40,934 bases of DNA from an uncultured Clostridia bacterium (GTDB taxonomy: Bacteria > Bacillota_I > Bacilli_A > RF39 > UBA660). The notes beneath the pieces were generated by a model that was given only the letters and a program-made list of their open reading frames with translations, made no database searches and was not told the origin of the DNA. The stretch is taken from positions 1-40,934 of the forward strand of contig CAMZBG010000006.1 of NCBI GenBank assembly GCA_947304495.1. The letters are read 5' to 3'. Shown here piece after piece: positions 8,601-16,854 of this stretch; the first letter of the stretch is position 1; every line of letters begins with the position of its first letter. The translations under genes were made by a program, and so were the position numbers.

Positions 8601-11600
8601 TACAACGGAACAGCCACAACTAATTCTACTTATATTGGTATGAGTGGTGGCGAAGTTAGAAGTATTTATGGTGGTGCTGGCCACTCTACAACTAAAGGTA
8701 ATCGTATAATAAATGTAACTGGTGGAACAGTAAATTATAGTGTACTTGGTGGTTCTGACAGTTACAATTCTGGAAGTACCGATGATGGTATTGTTGATGG
8801 TTCTACTTTAATATATGTAGGTGGTACTGCTAAAGTAGGCGGTGGAACAGGTACATTACAAGGAGTTGAATCAGGTTCTGTGTTTGGAGCAGGTGGTGGT
8901 GATACTTCTTCAACGCAAAAAGGAACAGTAAATAATTCACATGTAATTATAAATGGGGGAACAATTAATACTTCTGTTTATGGCGGTGGTAACTATGGTT
9001 CTACTGGTACTCAAAGTAGTGCAGCAGCTACGACAACGATAGATGTTTTTGCAGGTACTATCGGAAATATTTATGGTGGAAGTAAATCAGCAGGTTTTAG
9101 TAAAACTAATTATGCAAGTACTAGTAAAATTGATATTAACATATCTGGTGGAAGTATTACTAATATATATGGTGGAAGTAATACTACTGGTGATATTAAT
9201 GGTAGTGTCGATATTGATATTACTGGTGGAACAGTTAGTGGAAATATCTATGGTGGTGGACAAGGTAATCAGACAAAAGTTACTAATAATGTCGAAGTAA
9301 CTATCGGAGATACTAATAACGGTCCGACAGTATCAGGTAGTGTCTATGGCGGTAGTGCATATGGAACTGTCAATAGTGCCAATCAAGGAAGCGTTTCAGT
9401 AGTTGTAAATAAAGGAACAATAACTGGATCAGTCTATGGTGGCGGTGAAGGTAGTGCAACTTATTCAGCATCTGTATTGGGTAATATAACTGTCGATGTT
9501 AATGGCGGCACTGTAGCAAATGTCTATGGTGGTGGTGATACAGCTGGTACGGCATCTAAAAATGTTAATGTAAATGTAACTGGTGGAACTGTAACTACAA
9601 ATGTTTATGGTGGTGGAAAAGGTGCTAGTACATATGTTAATGGTGATGTCGATGTAGTGATTGGCGCAACCAATGCGGCAAGTGGACCTAGTATCGGCGG
9701 CAGTGTCTATGGCGGTAGTGCATATGGAACTGTCAATACGGCTAACAATGGTGATGTAACTGTTACAGTAAATAAAGGAACGATAACTGGATCAGTCTAT
9801 GGTGGCGGTGAAGGTAGTGCTACTAATGCGGCATCTGTATTGGGTAATATAACTGTCGATGTTAATGGCGGCACTGTAGCAAATGTCTATGGTGGTGGTG
9901 ATACAGCTGGTACGGCATCTAAAAATGTTAATGTAAATGTAACTGGTGGAACTGTAACTACAAATGTTTATGGTGGTGGAAAAGGTGCTAGTACATATGT
10001 TAATGGTGATGTCGATGTAGTGATTGGCGCAACCAATGCGGCAAGTGGACCTAGTATCGGCGGTAGTGTCTATGGCGGTAGTGCATTTGGAACTGTCAAT
10101 ACGGCTAACAATGGTGATGTGACGGTTACCGTTAATAAAGGTGTAATAACTGGCAGTGTCTTTGGCGGAGGTCAGGGAGATGCAAATAATACACCATATG
10201 TTTTAGGTGATATTACAGTAACTATTAATGGTGGAAACATTACTAACGTCTATGGTGGTAATGATCAGGCAGGTACACATAGTAAATTAAATGAAGTATA
10301 TTTAAATGGTGGAACTATCGGTAGCGTCTATGGTGGTGGTAATCGTTCTAGTGTTACAACAACTCATGTATATGAAAGAGGCGCTACGGTAACAAATATC
10401 TATGGTGGTTCAAACTCATTAGGCGATGTTACTACAGCAAATGTCGAAATTGCTAGTGGTAGTGTTGGTACTGTTTATGGTGGTAATAACGTAGGTGGTA
10501 CTTGTGCAACGACAAATGTGACTGTCAATGGAACGGCTGCAATAAGTAATTCTGTTTATGGCGGTGGTAATCAGGTAAATACGACAACAACTAATGTAAC
10601 AATAACTGCAGCAAATGGTACAATACCAAATGTTTATGGCGGTGGTAATAGTGCAAGTGTAACAACTGCAAATGTTACTAAAAATGGTGCTACAGTTGGC
10701 AATTTGTTTGGAGGATCTAATAGTACTGGTACTGTGGCTACTAGTATCATTAATCATAGTAGTGGCACAGCTACGAATATTTATGGTGGTAATAATGCTG
10801 GTGGTAATACAGTAAATTCAACAATTAATTTTTCTGGTGGTACCGCTACGAATATATTTGGTGGCGGAAACCAAGCCACAAGTGGAACATCTGCAATAAA
10901 TATCACTGGTGGTACCGCTACAACTGTTTATGGTGGTGGAAATCAGGCTGGTTTAACGACATCAAATGTTCATGTTACATCAGGTAATGTTACAACAGTT
11001 TATGGTGGTTCAAATACAAGTGGACTTGTAACGACTGCAAATGTATTAATCGATAATGCATCGTCTCCAATTACAGCAATTTATGGTGGCGGAAACTACG
11101 CTCAAGTTGGTACTACAAATGTTGTCTTTAATAATGGAACGGTATCTAATATCTATGGTGGAGGTAACTTAGCCCAAGTAAATGGTAATACGTTGGTAGA
11201 TATCAATGGTGGTACTATAAATCAAAATATTTATGGTGGTGGAAACTACGGAGTTGTTCAAGGAAATTCAAATGTAACTATTACTAATGCTACAATATTG
11301 GGTAGTGCTTATGCTGGTGGTAATGGTGCTACCGCTACATTACAAGGAAATACAACTATTACTGTCGATGGAGCTACAGTAATAGGAACCAATGCATCAG
11401 TTCCCCCTGCTAGTGGTAGTGTCTTTGGCGGCGGTAACCAAGCATATACTGGTACTCAAGCTAATAATGACTCTACAAGTACAGTAAACATTGTAAGTGG
11501 AACAATATATGGTAATGTATATGGTGGTGCTAATACATCTGTTATTTATGGTAATACGATTGTTAATATAGGAAGAGATACAGTAACTAATGGTTCATCA

Positions 11601-14348
11601 TATGTACAAGGGAATGTATATATAAAAGGACACGTCTTTGGCGGTGGTGAAGCTAATGCTAGTGGATCTGAAATATATGACTGGTTCTTCATAAGTGTTA
11701 CTCAAGGTGTTCATATAAATGTCGATGCAAATGGTTATAATTCATTTGCAATTGATGGATCATTCTATGGTGGAGGTAATGCGTCTTCAGCAGAAGGTGA
11801 TAGTTATCTGTTGATTAAGAATTATGGTGTTGTAAATAATCCTAAACGTAATGTTTCAATACAGAGGGTTACTTATACTACTTTAGATAATTCAAATGTT
11901 TTATTAAAAGGAGCTATCGATAGAGCAAATGAATATGATACTGAATTATTCTCTATAAGTCGTGTTGTTAATTTAAAACTAAAGAATAATTCATCATTAT
12001 TCTTAGAAACTGGTGCTAACTTACTTGAGGAATTCGAAAGTTTAGATAGTAGTGGTAATATAGCGGTAGTAAATATTAATGAAGAAACAAATACTTTAAC
12101 TAGAACTGTAGATAATCGTATCTATATGTTTGAAGGTAAAAATTTAAATATAGCAAAAGACCAGCAGGTAACTGATTATGGTGAAGTATATGGAATGACA
12201 TTCTTAGGTATATTCAATTATGATAATAATAACAATGTCAATACAGGTATATATAATCCAACGTACGATCCAGGTGATACATTACCTTGGTCAGGCGCAT
12301 TTAGTCGTGGTAGTTATGTGCTTGGAAAGCACTTAACAAATCATAATATTAAAGTAAATGGTTTTTATAGTAATTTTATTAATGAAGAAACAACTATAAA
12401 TGAGGTAAATTATATAACTCCAACGCCAACAGATGCTTTATTCTATATGTGGTTTATTGGTGAAAACGTTTTGGAATATAATGTTAACTTGGTAGCTTCT
12501 AAGTATTCAACATTAGGTTCTGTAGAAACATCTTTCTTGGAATTCTCAAAACCTAATACATCATTCCAGATACTTAGTTTTGATTATAGTGAGATTGCTT
12601 CAGGTATATCTTTGATAGATAGGAATAATATTCCAAGAATAGCTAATAGTGCAAGTGATGCTAATAATATATTTGGACTAGCTATGGAAGCATCTAATAC
12701 AGGATGGTTAACAACTGGTAAGACTTCATTTTATACAGCAGATCCAGCTATGGGTGGAACTACTTATTATGAAGGTGAAAACTCTAATATTGTGCCAACT
12801 ATGTTATTCTATTTATATCACTCAAAGAATTTAACTGAACAAAAAGATTTAGGAACAGTTAGAATATCGGTTATGGCAATTACAAAATTGAATGCGTTGT
12901 CAAATGAAATAAAGAGACTGGTAATAAATGTAAATATGTCTACAGCATTATTCCAAACAACGGAATATGAAGGAGCAATGACTCCGGGTGATAAGTATGA
13001 GTTATTTACATCTACTTCAAATAATATTACAACAAAGAGTAAATTTAGTGCTTATTATTCACTTTATGATGGAGATACGAATATATATAGGACGGGATAT
13101 CATAGAGCTTTAGCTTCATCTTTTGTATTCCCTGAGAATACAAAGATAACAATGCTTAACTTTATTAATGGCGTGCCTGAATACTATTATCATATTATAA
13201 CTAGTAGTGATGTGACTACAGCACAGGCACAATATCAAAATAAGGGTGAGTGTTCATATCCATTCTCATTATTTACAAGGATGGGTAGTAGAAGTAATAA
13301 TAGTAATTATGATGATGCTGCGATGAACGCTATATATTATAATGGAACGGCAAGTAGTGAAGAGTTTATCTTTATTGTTGATTTCTCTGAAACAACAATT
13401 AATAGTAATCAACTTGGAAATACACTGCTTATAGAAATGTTGGATAGTCAAAATGAATCAATAATGACTGTTTTAGGTATCCAGCATTCACAACTTACAT
13501 ACAATTTATATAGTAATTGTGATTCACAAATAGATTTGACAGCAACGGAAAGTTTAGATCCTTTGTATATTGGATATAGTGATATATTTGATGTTAACGT
13601 TGGATATCAAAATTCTTCAGTTGGTGGTGTTATTGTAACTGATACACAATACTTTGATTCTAAGTTAGGTTTACAGATTCATATATTAAATAATGATGAT
13701 GAGATGGTATCTGGTACCGACTTAACTGGTACACACTTTTCTATGGATGGTGTAGCATATTATCCAGATATTAATGGTGTTACGCATATTAAGTTATCTG
13801 ATAAAGTTGGTAATGCTGAAAAATGGATAACTTTCAATACTGATAATTCAAGTTTGGCTACAGGAGATTATACTTTTGTGTTTGAAGCTTTTGGGTCACC
13901 TGATGGTATATATTATAGTAGTGGTGATACGGATACTTACGAAAATGAAATAACGATAATCAATAGTACATATGGATTAGATCCACAAATTGATCAGAAT
14001 AGTGTTGTCTTTAGTGGTGCTAATAATGATAAGAATTTGACATTTACAGTTGCTTATACTTCATTATTATCTAGTCCAAGTATAAGGATAGCGATGTATA
14101 GAAGAGAATATGACGAAATATATGATACAGGATATGAGTTAGTAGATTTACAAGATTATGTGGATCAACCATTATTTGCAACTGCTAATACTAATGAATA
14201 TTTGATAATCAATAATCCAAGTGCTACTAATACGAATACATTACATATGAAAGAAGAATTAATGACCGGAACATATAGATTATCATTTAGATTATATGAT
14301 AGTGATACGATGATTGGTGAAATCATAAGATATATAATAATAAAGTGA
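5607..14348 (+). CDS. giant surface protein with about 36 YGGG repeats
   Basis: A 2913-residue protein. An N-terminal membrane helix (about 11-30) is either a signal peptide or an anchor. Residues about 45-130 resemble GLUG-like beta-helix modules (GTEENPYVISNAGELAHFK). An Asn/Asp/Glu-rich linker lies near 283-307. Around residue 450 is a segment with FNGWV, faintly like InlB B-repeats. From about 1015 to 2055 come about 36 copies of a [SNT]-[VI]-YGG[GSN] motif spaced roughly 20-30 residues apart, strongly suggesting a parallel beta-solenoid. The last 850 residues are unrelated beta-rich sequence. No LPXTG or other sorting signal is seen at the C-terminus (ends IIRYIIIK). It has its own promoter and the RBS AGGAGAGTAGG, and is followed after 9 bases by the small ORF at 14358. 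A surface adhesin or structural role is inferred. Confidence 0.75.
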   Translation: MKSKLMNIKHLKICLIMAILVVIVFALTLINSFSEPVDSSAWDGVVAREFTSGNGTEENPYVISNAGELAHFKEVLEGDEANLYLDKIYKVVSSINYGDYVFSINNTAPFTGTFNGNGNSIYNISFVNNIFNEIEDATIKNINISDFEYTLANETGAILANNITDSEIDMVILTGNVSVDSESAFGGLVYASENSTYNNIVLNYDITTESENIYKFANTLDSDEGNNILIKNDDYDNTSSETDIVFAGFDNVNNNINLENYTNDDYLITVSDDVFKIEEVSLINENDNTESNENDNQDNDDNNDSNIVQGTIRGTKGISGATAITEHDSGVSGNTLYINDFTADKNYFKGLNFTEIRNTSIPSGISTGYYDDGNLVKVEIIYDGADINNSALVGAVSPINENVNKYVYFKYYPLERNDNGTLATNSSGDNYIRIELIDNPFSKRPYVNSTEYGFNGWVCNQNVDTTATLCDNATFSINTDDYTRYLDVAVDGGSTIIIHLNASWYEADVVTSYYDISDFNSMSMQSTIYTTTENVVHPASYFWRRNYTQMEFTRTYVRGDDVNGYIPANSWYRTNRNSGTYNYVSGNNTRCARNTTCYGFTANTTAILADSKYEGGTVTFVANFRPTNSNTDTTINTYNTTYMELRDDPDGIYSYTEQVTHTYTYIPTNGDASGFYYQVSNPMTAMIQTGEYYNASGTKCTSASSCTTAYKLIQHNDTVNKSNGNSISLIERANGNDVDANKYYYLVTRDMNIFRYTSTTRLGVSNIQVNRPFTVTGTAVNSTSVTGILSLSGTTFTASNDIVIENIKIYGPNTAGTNNIVPGNDSKTSSVIYANSKNVKIGRNVTSSRNSSYLIAESILGGTNSSVSGTFKVIVESGFYYAYHSGLMGGTASNTMNEITVLGNDYDRVVTANNGKTKFLIGLDGYSGNGHHTAGNTSLFASYTIVKSGIYGFNNDGTANNDATAGMYIGGWSGLCVNSLTGTKVEGGKISVIVGGYGYNGTATTNSTYIGMSGGEVRSIYGGAGHSTTKGNRIINVTGGTVNYSVLGGSDSYNSGSTDDGIVDGSTLIYVGGTAKVGGGTGTLQGVESGSVFGAGGGDTSSTQKGTVNNSHVIINGGTINTSVYGGGNYGSTGTQSSAAATTTIDVFAGTIGNIYGGSKSAGFSKTNYASTSKIDINISGGSITNIYGGSNTTGDINGSVDIDITGGTVSGNIYGGGQGNQTKVTNNVEVTIGDTNNGPTVSGSVYGGSAYGTVNSANQGSVSVVVNKGTITGSVYGGGEGSATYSASVLGNITVDVNGGTVANVYGGGDTAGTASKNVNVNVTGGTVTTNVYGGGKGASTYVNGDVDVVIGATNAASGPSIGGSVYGGSAYGTVNTANNGDVTVTVNKGTITGSVYGGGEGSATNAASVLGNITVDVNGGTVANVYGGGDTAGTASKNVNVNVTGGTVTTNVYGGGKGASTYVNGDVDVVIGATNAASGPSIGGSVYGGSAFGTVNTANNGDVTVTVNKGVITGSVFGGGQGDANNTPYVLGDITVTINGGNITNVYGGNDQAGTHSKLNEVYLNGGTIGSVYGGGNRSSVTTTHVYERGATVTNIYGGSNSLGDVTTANVEIASGSVGTVYGGNNVGGTCATTNVTVNGTAAISNSVYGGGNQVNTTTTNVTITAANGTIPNVYGGGNSASVTTANVTKNGATVGNLFGGSNSTGTVATSIINHSSGTATNIYGGNNAGGNTVNSTINFSGGTATNIFGGGNQATSGTSAINITGGTATTVYGGGNQAGLTTSNVHVTSGNVTTVYGGSNTSGLVTTANVLIDNASSPITAIYGGGNYAQVGTTNVVFNNGTVSNIYGGGNLAQVNGNTLVDINGGTINQNIYGGGNYGVVQGNSNVTITNATILGSAYAGGNGATATLQGNTTITVDGATVIGTNASVPPASGSVFGGGNQAYTGTQANNDSTSTVNIVSGTIYGNVYGGANTSVIYGNTIVNIGRDTVTNGSSYVQGNVYIKGHVFGGGEANASGSEIYDWFFISVTQGVHINVDANGYNSFAIDGSFYGGGNASSAEGDSYLLIKNYGVVNNPKRNVSIQRVTYTTLDNSNVLLKGAIDRANEYDTELFSISRVVNLKLKNNSSLFLETGANLLEEFESLDSSGNIAVVNINEETNTLTRTVDNRIYMFEGKNLNIAKDQQVTDYGEVYGMTFLGIFNYDNNNNVNTGIYNPTYDPGDTLPWSGAFSRGSYVLGKHLTNHNIKVNGFYSNFINEETTINEVNYITPTPTDALFYMWFIGENVLEYNVNLVASKYSTLGSVETSFLEFSKPNTSFQILSFDYSEIASGISLIDRNNIPRIANSASDANNIFGLAMEASNTGWLTTGKTSFYTADPAMGGTTYYEGENSNIVPTMLFYLYHSKNLTEQKDLGTVRISVMAITKLNALSNEIKRLVINVNMSTALFQTTEYEGAMTPGDKYELFTSTSNNITTKSKFSAYYSLYDGDTNIYRTGYHRALASSFVFPENTKITMLNFINGVPEYYYHIITSSDVTTAQAQYQNKGECSYPFSLFTRMGSRSNNSNYDDAAMNAIYYNGTASSEEFIFIVDFSETTINSNQLGNTLLIEMLDSQNESIMTVLGIQHSQLTYNLYSNCDSQIDLTATESLDPLYIGYSDIFDVNVGYQNSSVGGVIVTDTQYFDSKLGLQIHILNNDDEMVSGTDLTGTHFSMDGVAYYPDINGVTHIKLSDKVGNAEKWITFNTDNSSLATGDYTFVFEAFGSPDGIYYSSGDTDTYENEITIINSTYGLDPQIDQNSVVFSGANNDKNLTFTVAYTSLLSSPSIRIAMYRREYDEIYDTGYELVDLQDYVDQPLFATANTNEYLIINNPSATNTNTLHMKEELMTGTYRLSFRLYDSDTMIGEIIRYIIIK
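9423..10148 (+). repeat. two-unit 363-bp tandem repeat inside the giant surface gene
   Basis: Two consecutive units of exactly 363 bp (121 codons) start at 9423 and 9786, and a diverged third begins at 10149. The stretch 9471-9700 is identical base for base to 9834-10063 (230 bp by manual alignment), while flanking parts differ mostly at single positions. Each unit encodes four YGG motifs (followed by GEG, GDT, GKG and SA[YF]). The reading frame is preserved, so gain or loss of a unit would change length but not frame. Confidence 0.9.
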
Positions 14349-14357
14349 GGTATTTTT

Positions 14358-14489
14358 ATGGAAGAAAATGAAATTAAAAAATTATCAAATGATGAATTAG
14401 TACAGGTATATCGTCTAGTTTTAGAACATATTGAATATTTAGAAAATGAAAAGAAAAAAATAGAAGAAGGGGAAGTGGCTTCAGAATGA
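14358..14489 (+). CDS. 43-residue coupled small protein
   Basis: A short ORF of 43 codons plus stop, beginning 9 bases after the giant gene with the RBS GTGAGG. It is very acidic and basic, wholly helical in character (it begins MEENEIKKLSNDELVQVYRL), and continues as a likely coiled coil (LEHIEYLENEKKKIEEG). Its TGA stop overlaps the ATG of the next gene (ATGA, 14486-14489), a classic translational-coupling arrangement, and its codon use matches the neighbours. These facts make a real gene likely. Its function is unknown; it may be a small partner of the 507-residue protein that follows. Confidence 0.65.
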   Translation: MEENEIKKLSNDELVQVYRLVLEHIEYLENEKKKIEEGEVASE

Positions 14490-16009
14490 GAGATGTATTA
14501 GAAGCTAAATATGCGGAATTTAAAAACATTATAGATATTCTTCCTATCAATACCAAACAAAATAAAAAGAAAAAATTAGATTGTATATTAGAAGAAGAGA
14601 CAGCTAGTAATAATATGTTAAATAGTATCAAAGAAGAGATTAAAGCTAGATTAGATAAATTTAATGAATTAAAAGAAAATACTAATATTAATAAATTAGA
14701 AGTTGAATTAGAGAAATGTAATATTATAAATGAGTGGAATATTTATAATACAGCATATGAAAAAATGCATTTAGATTATTATTTATATAAATTACATACA
14801 TATTATAAGGAAGATTTATCTAGTTTAAATAGCTGTATTAACAAGATTGTTGAGGCTTTTACCAAAGTTGGTATTACTTTAACTAAAGATGATTTTAATC
14901 TAAATAATCATGTTGCTAGTTATATGGAAAAGATATTGGACCATGAGAAAGATGATAAACTAGAAGAGTTATTTGAACAAATATATTGGAAATTTCCTGA
15001 AATTATCAAGACTTTAGAGATAAATTTTAAAAATATTTATTTTAAAAATGAAAAAAAGATTACTAAATATTATGAAGATAGACACATTGAATACTTAAAG
15101 AAACATAGCGATGATGAAATTATCAATATGCGTATTAAGATAGCTAAAGAAATCGATAATGTTAAGAGTAGGGATAAGTATTTAATATTTAATAATTTTA
15201 AGGATAAGGAATATAGTTTAGCTGATTATAATCAAAATGATATAAATAAAAAGAAGGAAATGTATTTTGGTGAAGATAATTATAGTTATGGTATGTTAGA
15301 AAAAATATATGATACATTATTTGAATATAATATGTTACTAAAATATAATTATCTTTTGATGGATATGCGTGAAAAGTTAGATAAGAAAGATACGCTTAAG
15401 AATTCAAAAGCTAATGCTTTAAAGGAAATAATTAAAGAAGAAGCTAAATTAAAGAAATTGAACGCTAAACAAGATAGTAAGCCATTACTACCATTTATGA
15501 AGAAGAAAACTGATGAGAAATGGTTATTTGATTATAAAAGTGTATTGGATGAAGTTATTAAGAAATATGATGAATTTGATACGGCATGTTTTAATGATTT
15601 AGTATTTAATGTATTATCTAGAGACAGTAGTGTTCTTGAGGTATTTAAACTTATAAGTTCTAATTATCTATATTTTGTTGAAAAGACAAAGGCTCTTGAA
15701 GATGGTTCTAATATAAGTGTTATAAGTGATAAATTTGAAGAATTAAAGAATGATGTCAATAATCGAAAGTTTTCACTTATTAACAATATAGCATTATTAG
15801 ATGATAAGCAAATGAAGGAAATTATTGTCGATAAATATAATTTAGAAGGAATTAAATTAACAATTGAAGCATTACAAAAAGAGAATATCGAAAGGACAAT
15901 GAATGATATTAAGATGCTTATGAATTATGAAGATGTTGTTGCTTCTGGAATAAATATTGATGATATAAGATTATATTTAGATGCTGAGAAATTATTTGAT
16001 GCAGAATAA
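14486..16009 (+). CDS. 507-residue helical protein, unknown function
   Basis: Not recognised. A highly charged (Lys/Glu/Asp/Asn-rich) protein with heptad-like stretches throughout, no signal peptide and no membrane helix, so it is probably cytoplasmic with extended coiled coils. One Pro-containing break near residue 330 (KPLLPFMKKK) separates two helical halves. It overlaps the 43-residue ORF by four bases, and the short gap after the giant surface gene suggests all three are co-transcribed. A hairpin terminator follows immediately at 16009-16030. A role in producing or localising the surface protein is suggested only by position. Confidence 0.6.
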   Translation: MRDVLEAKYAEFKNIIDILPINTKQNKKKKLDCILEEETASNNMLNSIKEEIKARLDKFNELKENTNINKLEVELEKCNIINEWNIYNTAYEKMHLDYYLYKLHTYYKEDLSSLNSCINKIVEAFTKVGITLTKDDFNLNNHVASYMEKILDHEKDDKLEELFEQIYWKFPEIIKTLEINFKNIYFKNEKKITKYYEDRHIEYLKKHSDDEIINMRIKIAKEIDNVKSRDKYLIFNNFKDKEYSLADYNQNDINKKKEMYFGEDNYSYGMLEKIYDTLFEYNMLLKYNYLLMDMREKLDKKDTLKNSKANALKEIIKEEAKLKKLNAKQDSKPLLPFMKKKTDEKWLFDYKSVLDEVIKKYDEFDTACFNDLVFNVLSRDSSVLEVFKLISSNYLYFVEKTKALEDGSNISVISDKFEELKNDVNNRKFSLINNIALLDDKQMKEIIVDKYNLEGIKLTIEALQKENIERTMNDIKMLMNYEDVVASGINIDDIRLYLDAEKLFDAE

Positions 16010-16030
16010 AGCTCTTTGTGAGCTTCTTTT
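16009..16030 (+). terminator. terminator after the 507-residue protein gene
   Basis: AAGCTC / TTTGT / GAGCTT hairpin followed by CTTTTCTTT, overlapping the stop codon. Confidence 0.7.
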
Positions 16031-16031
16031 C

Positions 16032-16061
16032 TTTACAATATAAGAATAAAATTGATATAAT
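16032..16061 (+). promoter_or_regulatory. promoter of the 235-residue protein gene
   Basis: TTTACA (16032-16037), an 18-base spacer and TATAAT (16056-16061) preceded by TGA. Confidence 0.65.
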
Positions 16062-16082
16062 GTAGATAGGGAGGAAATGGTT

Positions 16083-16790
16083 ATGTTAACTTATATTAAA
16101 AATGATAGTTTGGTTACTACTACATTAGCAAATCCTTATGATAATGCTCAAATCGCGGGTATTATTTCTGAGACAGCTAGTCTTAAAATGAATCCCAGTG
16201 GAAGATTTTATGAGATAATATCTTCAAAATATATACCTAAGGAATTTGGAAGCTTGCGTAGGGATGTGAGGGCTAAAAAAATCATAAAAGAATTTAGGGA
16301 AATTATACACACTTCTAATGGTACTGAATATATCGATTGGGATAGAAAAAGAGGTTATGCAATGTTTCCAGGAGCTTCAGAACCGGTTATGTGCATTTAT
16401 AATATTTTACTTCCAGAATTAATGCGTTTTATGAGAATGTGGGTAGATAATCGTCATATGTCATCTCCATATTCATCTTATGACTTGTCAAGACTTTTTG
16501 GAGGAATGGATAATTATTATGATGTTCATACGTTATTTTTATCAGCTGAAGGAAAAGAAAAATTATATCAGTATTTCCCAGAATTTGCTATGTTCTTTTA
16601 TGAATTATATCCTTATATGGATATTAAAGATGGGCAATCTTATGATATAGGAGAGTTAACTGATACTAAAGATAAATTAGCTAAATTAGGATTATCAACA
16701 TCTCAATGTGATCAATTGATAAGATGTCTTCCTGCGGCGGAAAACAATTCACAGGTATTAAAAATGATAAGAAGTAAGAAAACACAATAA
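16083..16790 (+). CDS. 235-residue protein, unknown function
   Basis: Not recognised. Soluble, without signal peptide or membrane helix. It contains an aromatic/Met-rich central part (LLPELMRFMRMWVDNRHM; YYDVHTLFLSA) and a C-terminal helical region. The start is taken at the ATG at 16083 (MLTYIKND) because AGGGAGG at 16068-16074 lies 8 bases before it but only 2 bases before the ATG at 16077. It stands alone between a TTTACA-18-TATAAT promoter (16032-16061) and a terminator that overlaps its own stop codon, so it is a single-gene unit. No function can be given. Confidence 0.6.
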   Translation: MLTYIKNDSLVTTTLANPYDNAQIAGIISETASLKMNPSGRFYEIISSKYIPKEFGSLRRDVRAKKIIKEFREIIHTSNGTEYIDWDRKRGYAMFPGASEPVMCIYNILLPELMRFMRMWVDNRHMSSPYSSYDLSRLFGGMDNYYDVHTLFLSAEGKEKLYQYFPEFAMFFYELYPYMDIKDGQSYDIGELTDTKDKLAKLGLSTSQCDQLIRCLPAAENNSQVLKMIRSKKTQ

Positions 16791-16804
16791 AAATTGTGTT
16801 TTTT
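16781..16804 (+). terminator. terminator overlapping the stop of the 235-residue protein gene
   Basis: AACACAAT / AAAA / ATTGTGTT hairpin with a T-run; the stop codon lies within it. Confidence 0.85.
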
Positions 16805-16854
16805 ATGTTAGGCACACAATTTTATTTTTTTCATATAATTATATAGGTGATAAT

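Noticed and set aside
9043..9300. 85-codon plus-strand ORF in another frame within the giant gene (Leu/Val/Met-rich)
   Set aside because: It is an out-of-frame reading of the YGG repeats and has no RBS.
10419..10757. 112-codon minus-strand Ser/Thr/Cys-rich ORF inside the repeat region
   Set aside because: It mirrors the glycine-rich repeats on the opposite strand; composition is dictated by the repeat, with no RBS or promoter.
8650..11800. Possible CRISPR array because of regularly spaced near-identical motifs
   Set aside because: The motifs are coding repeats in one open frame with irregular spacing and spacers that are themselves repetitive; no cas genes are present.
16801..16854. Possible riboswitch before the amidase gene
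   Set aside because: The gap is only about 50 bases and holds little beyond the previous terminator and a TATAAT box.
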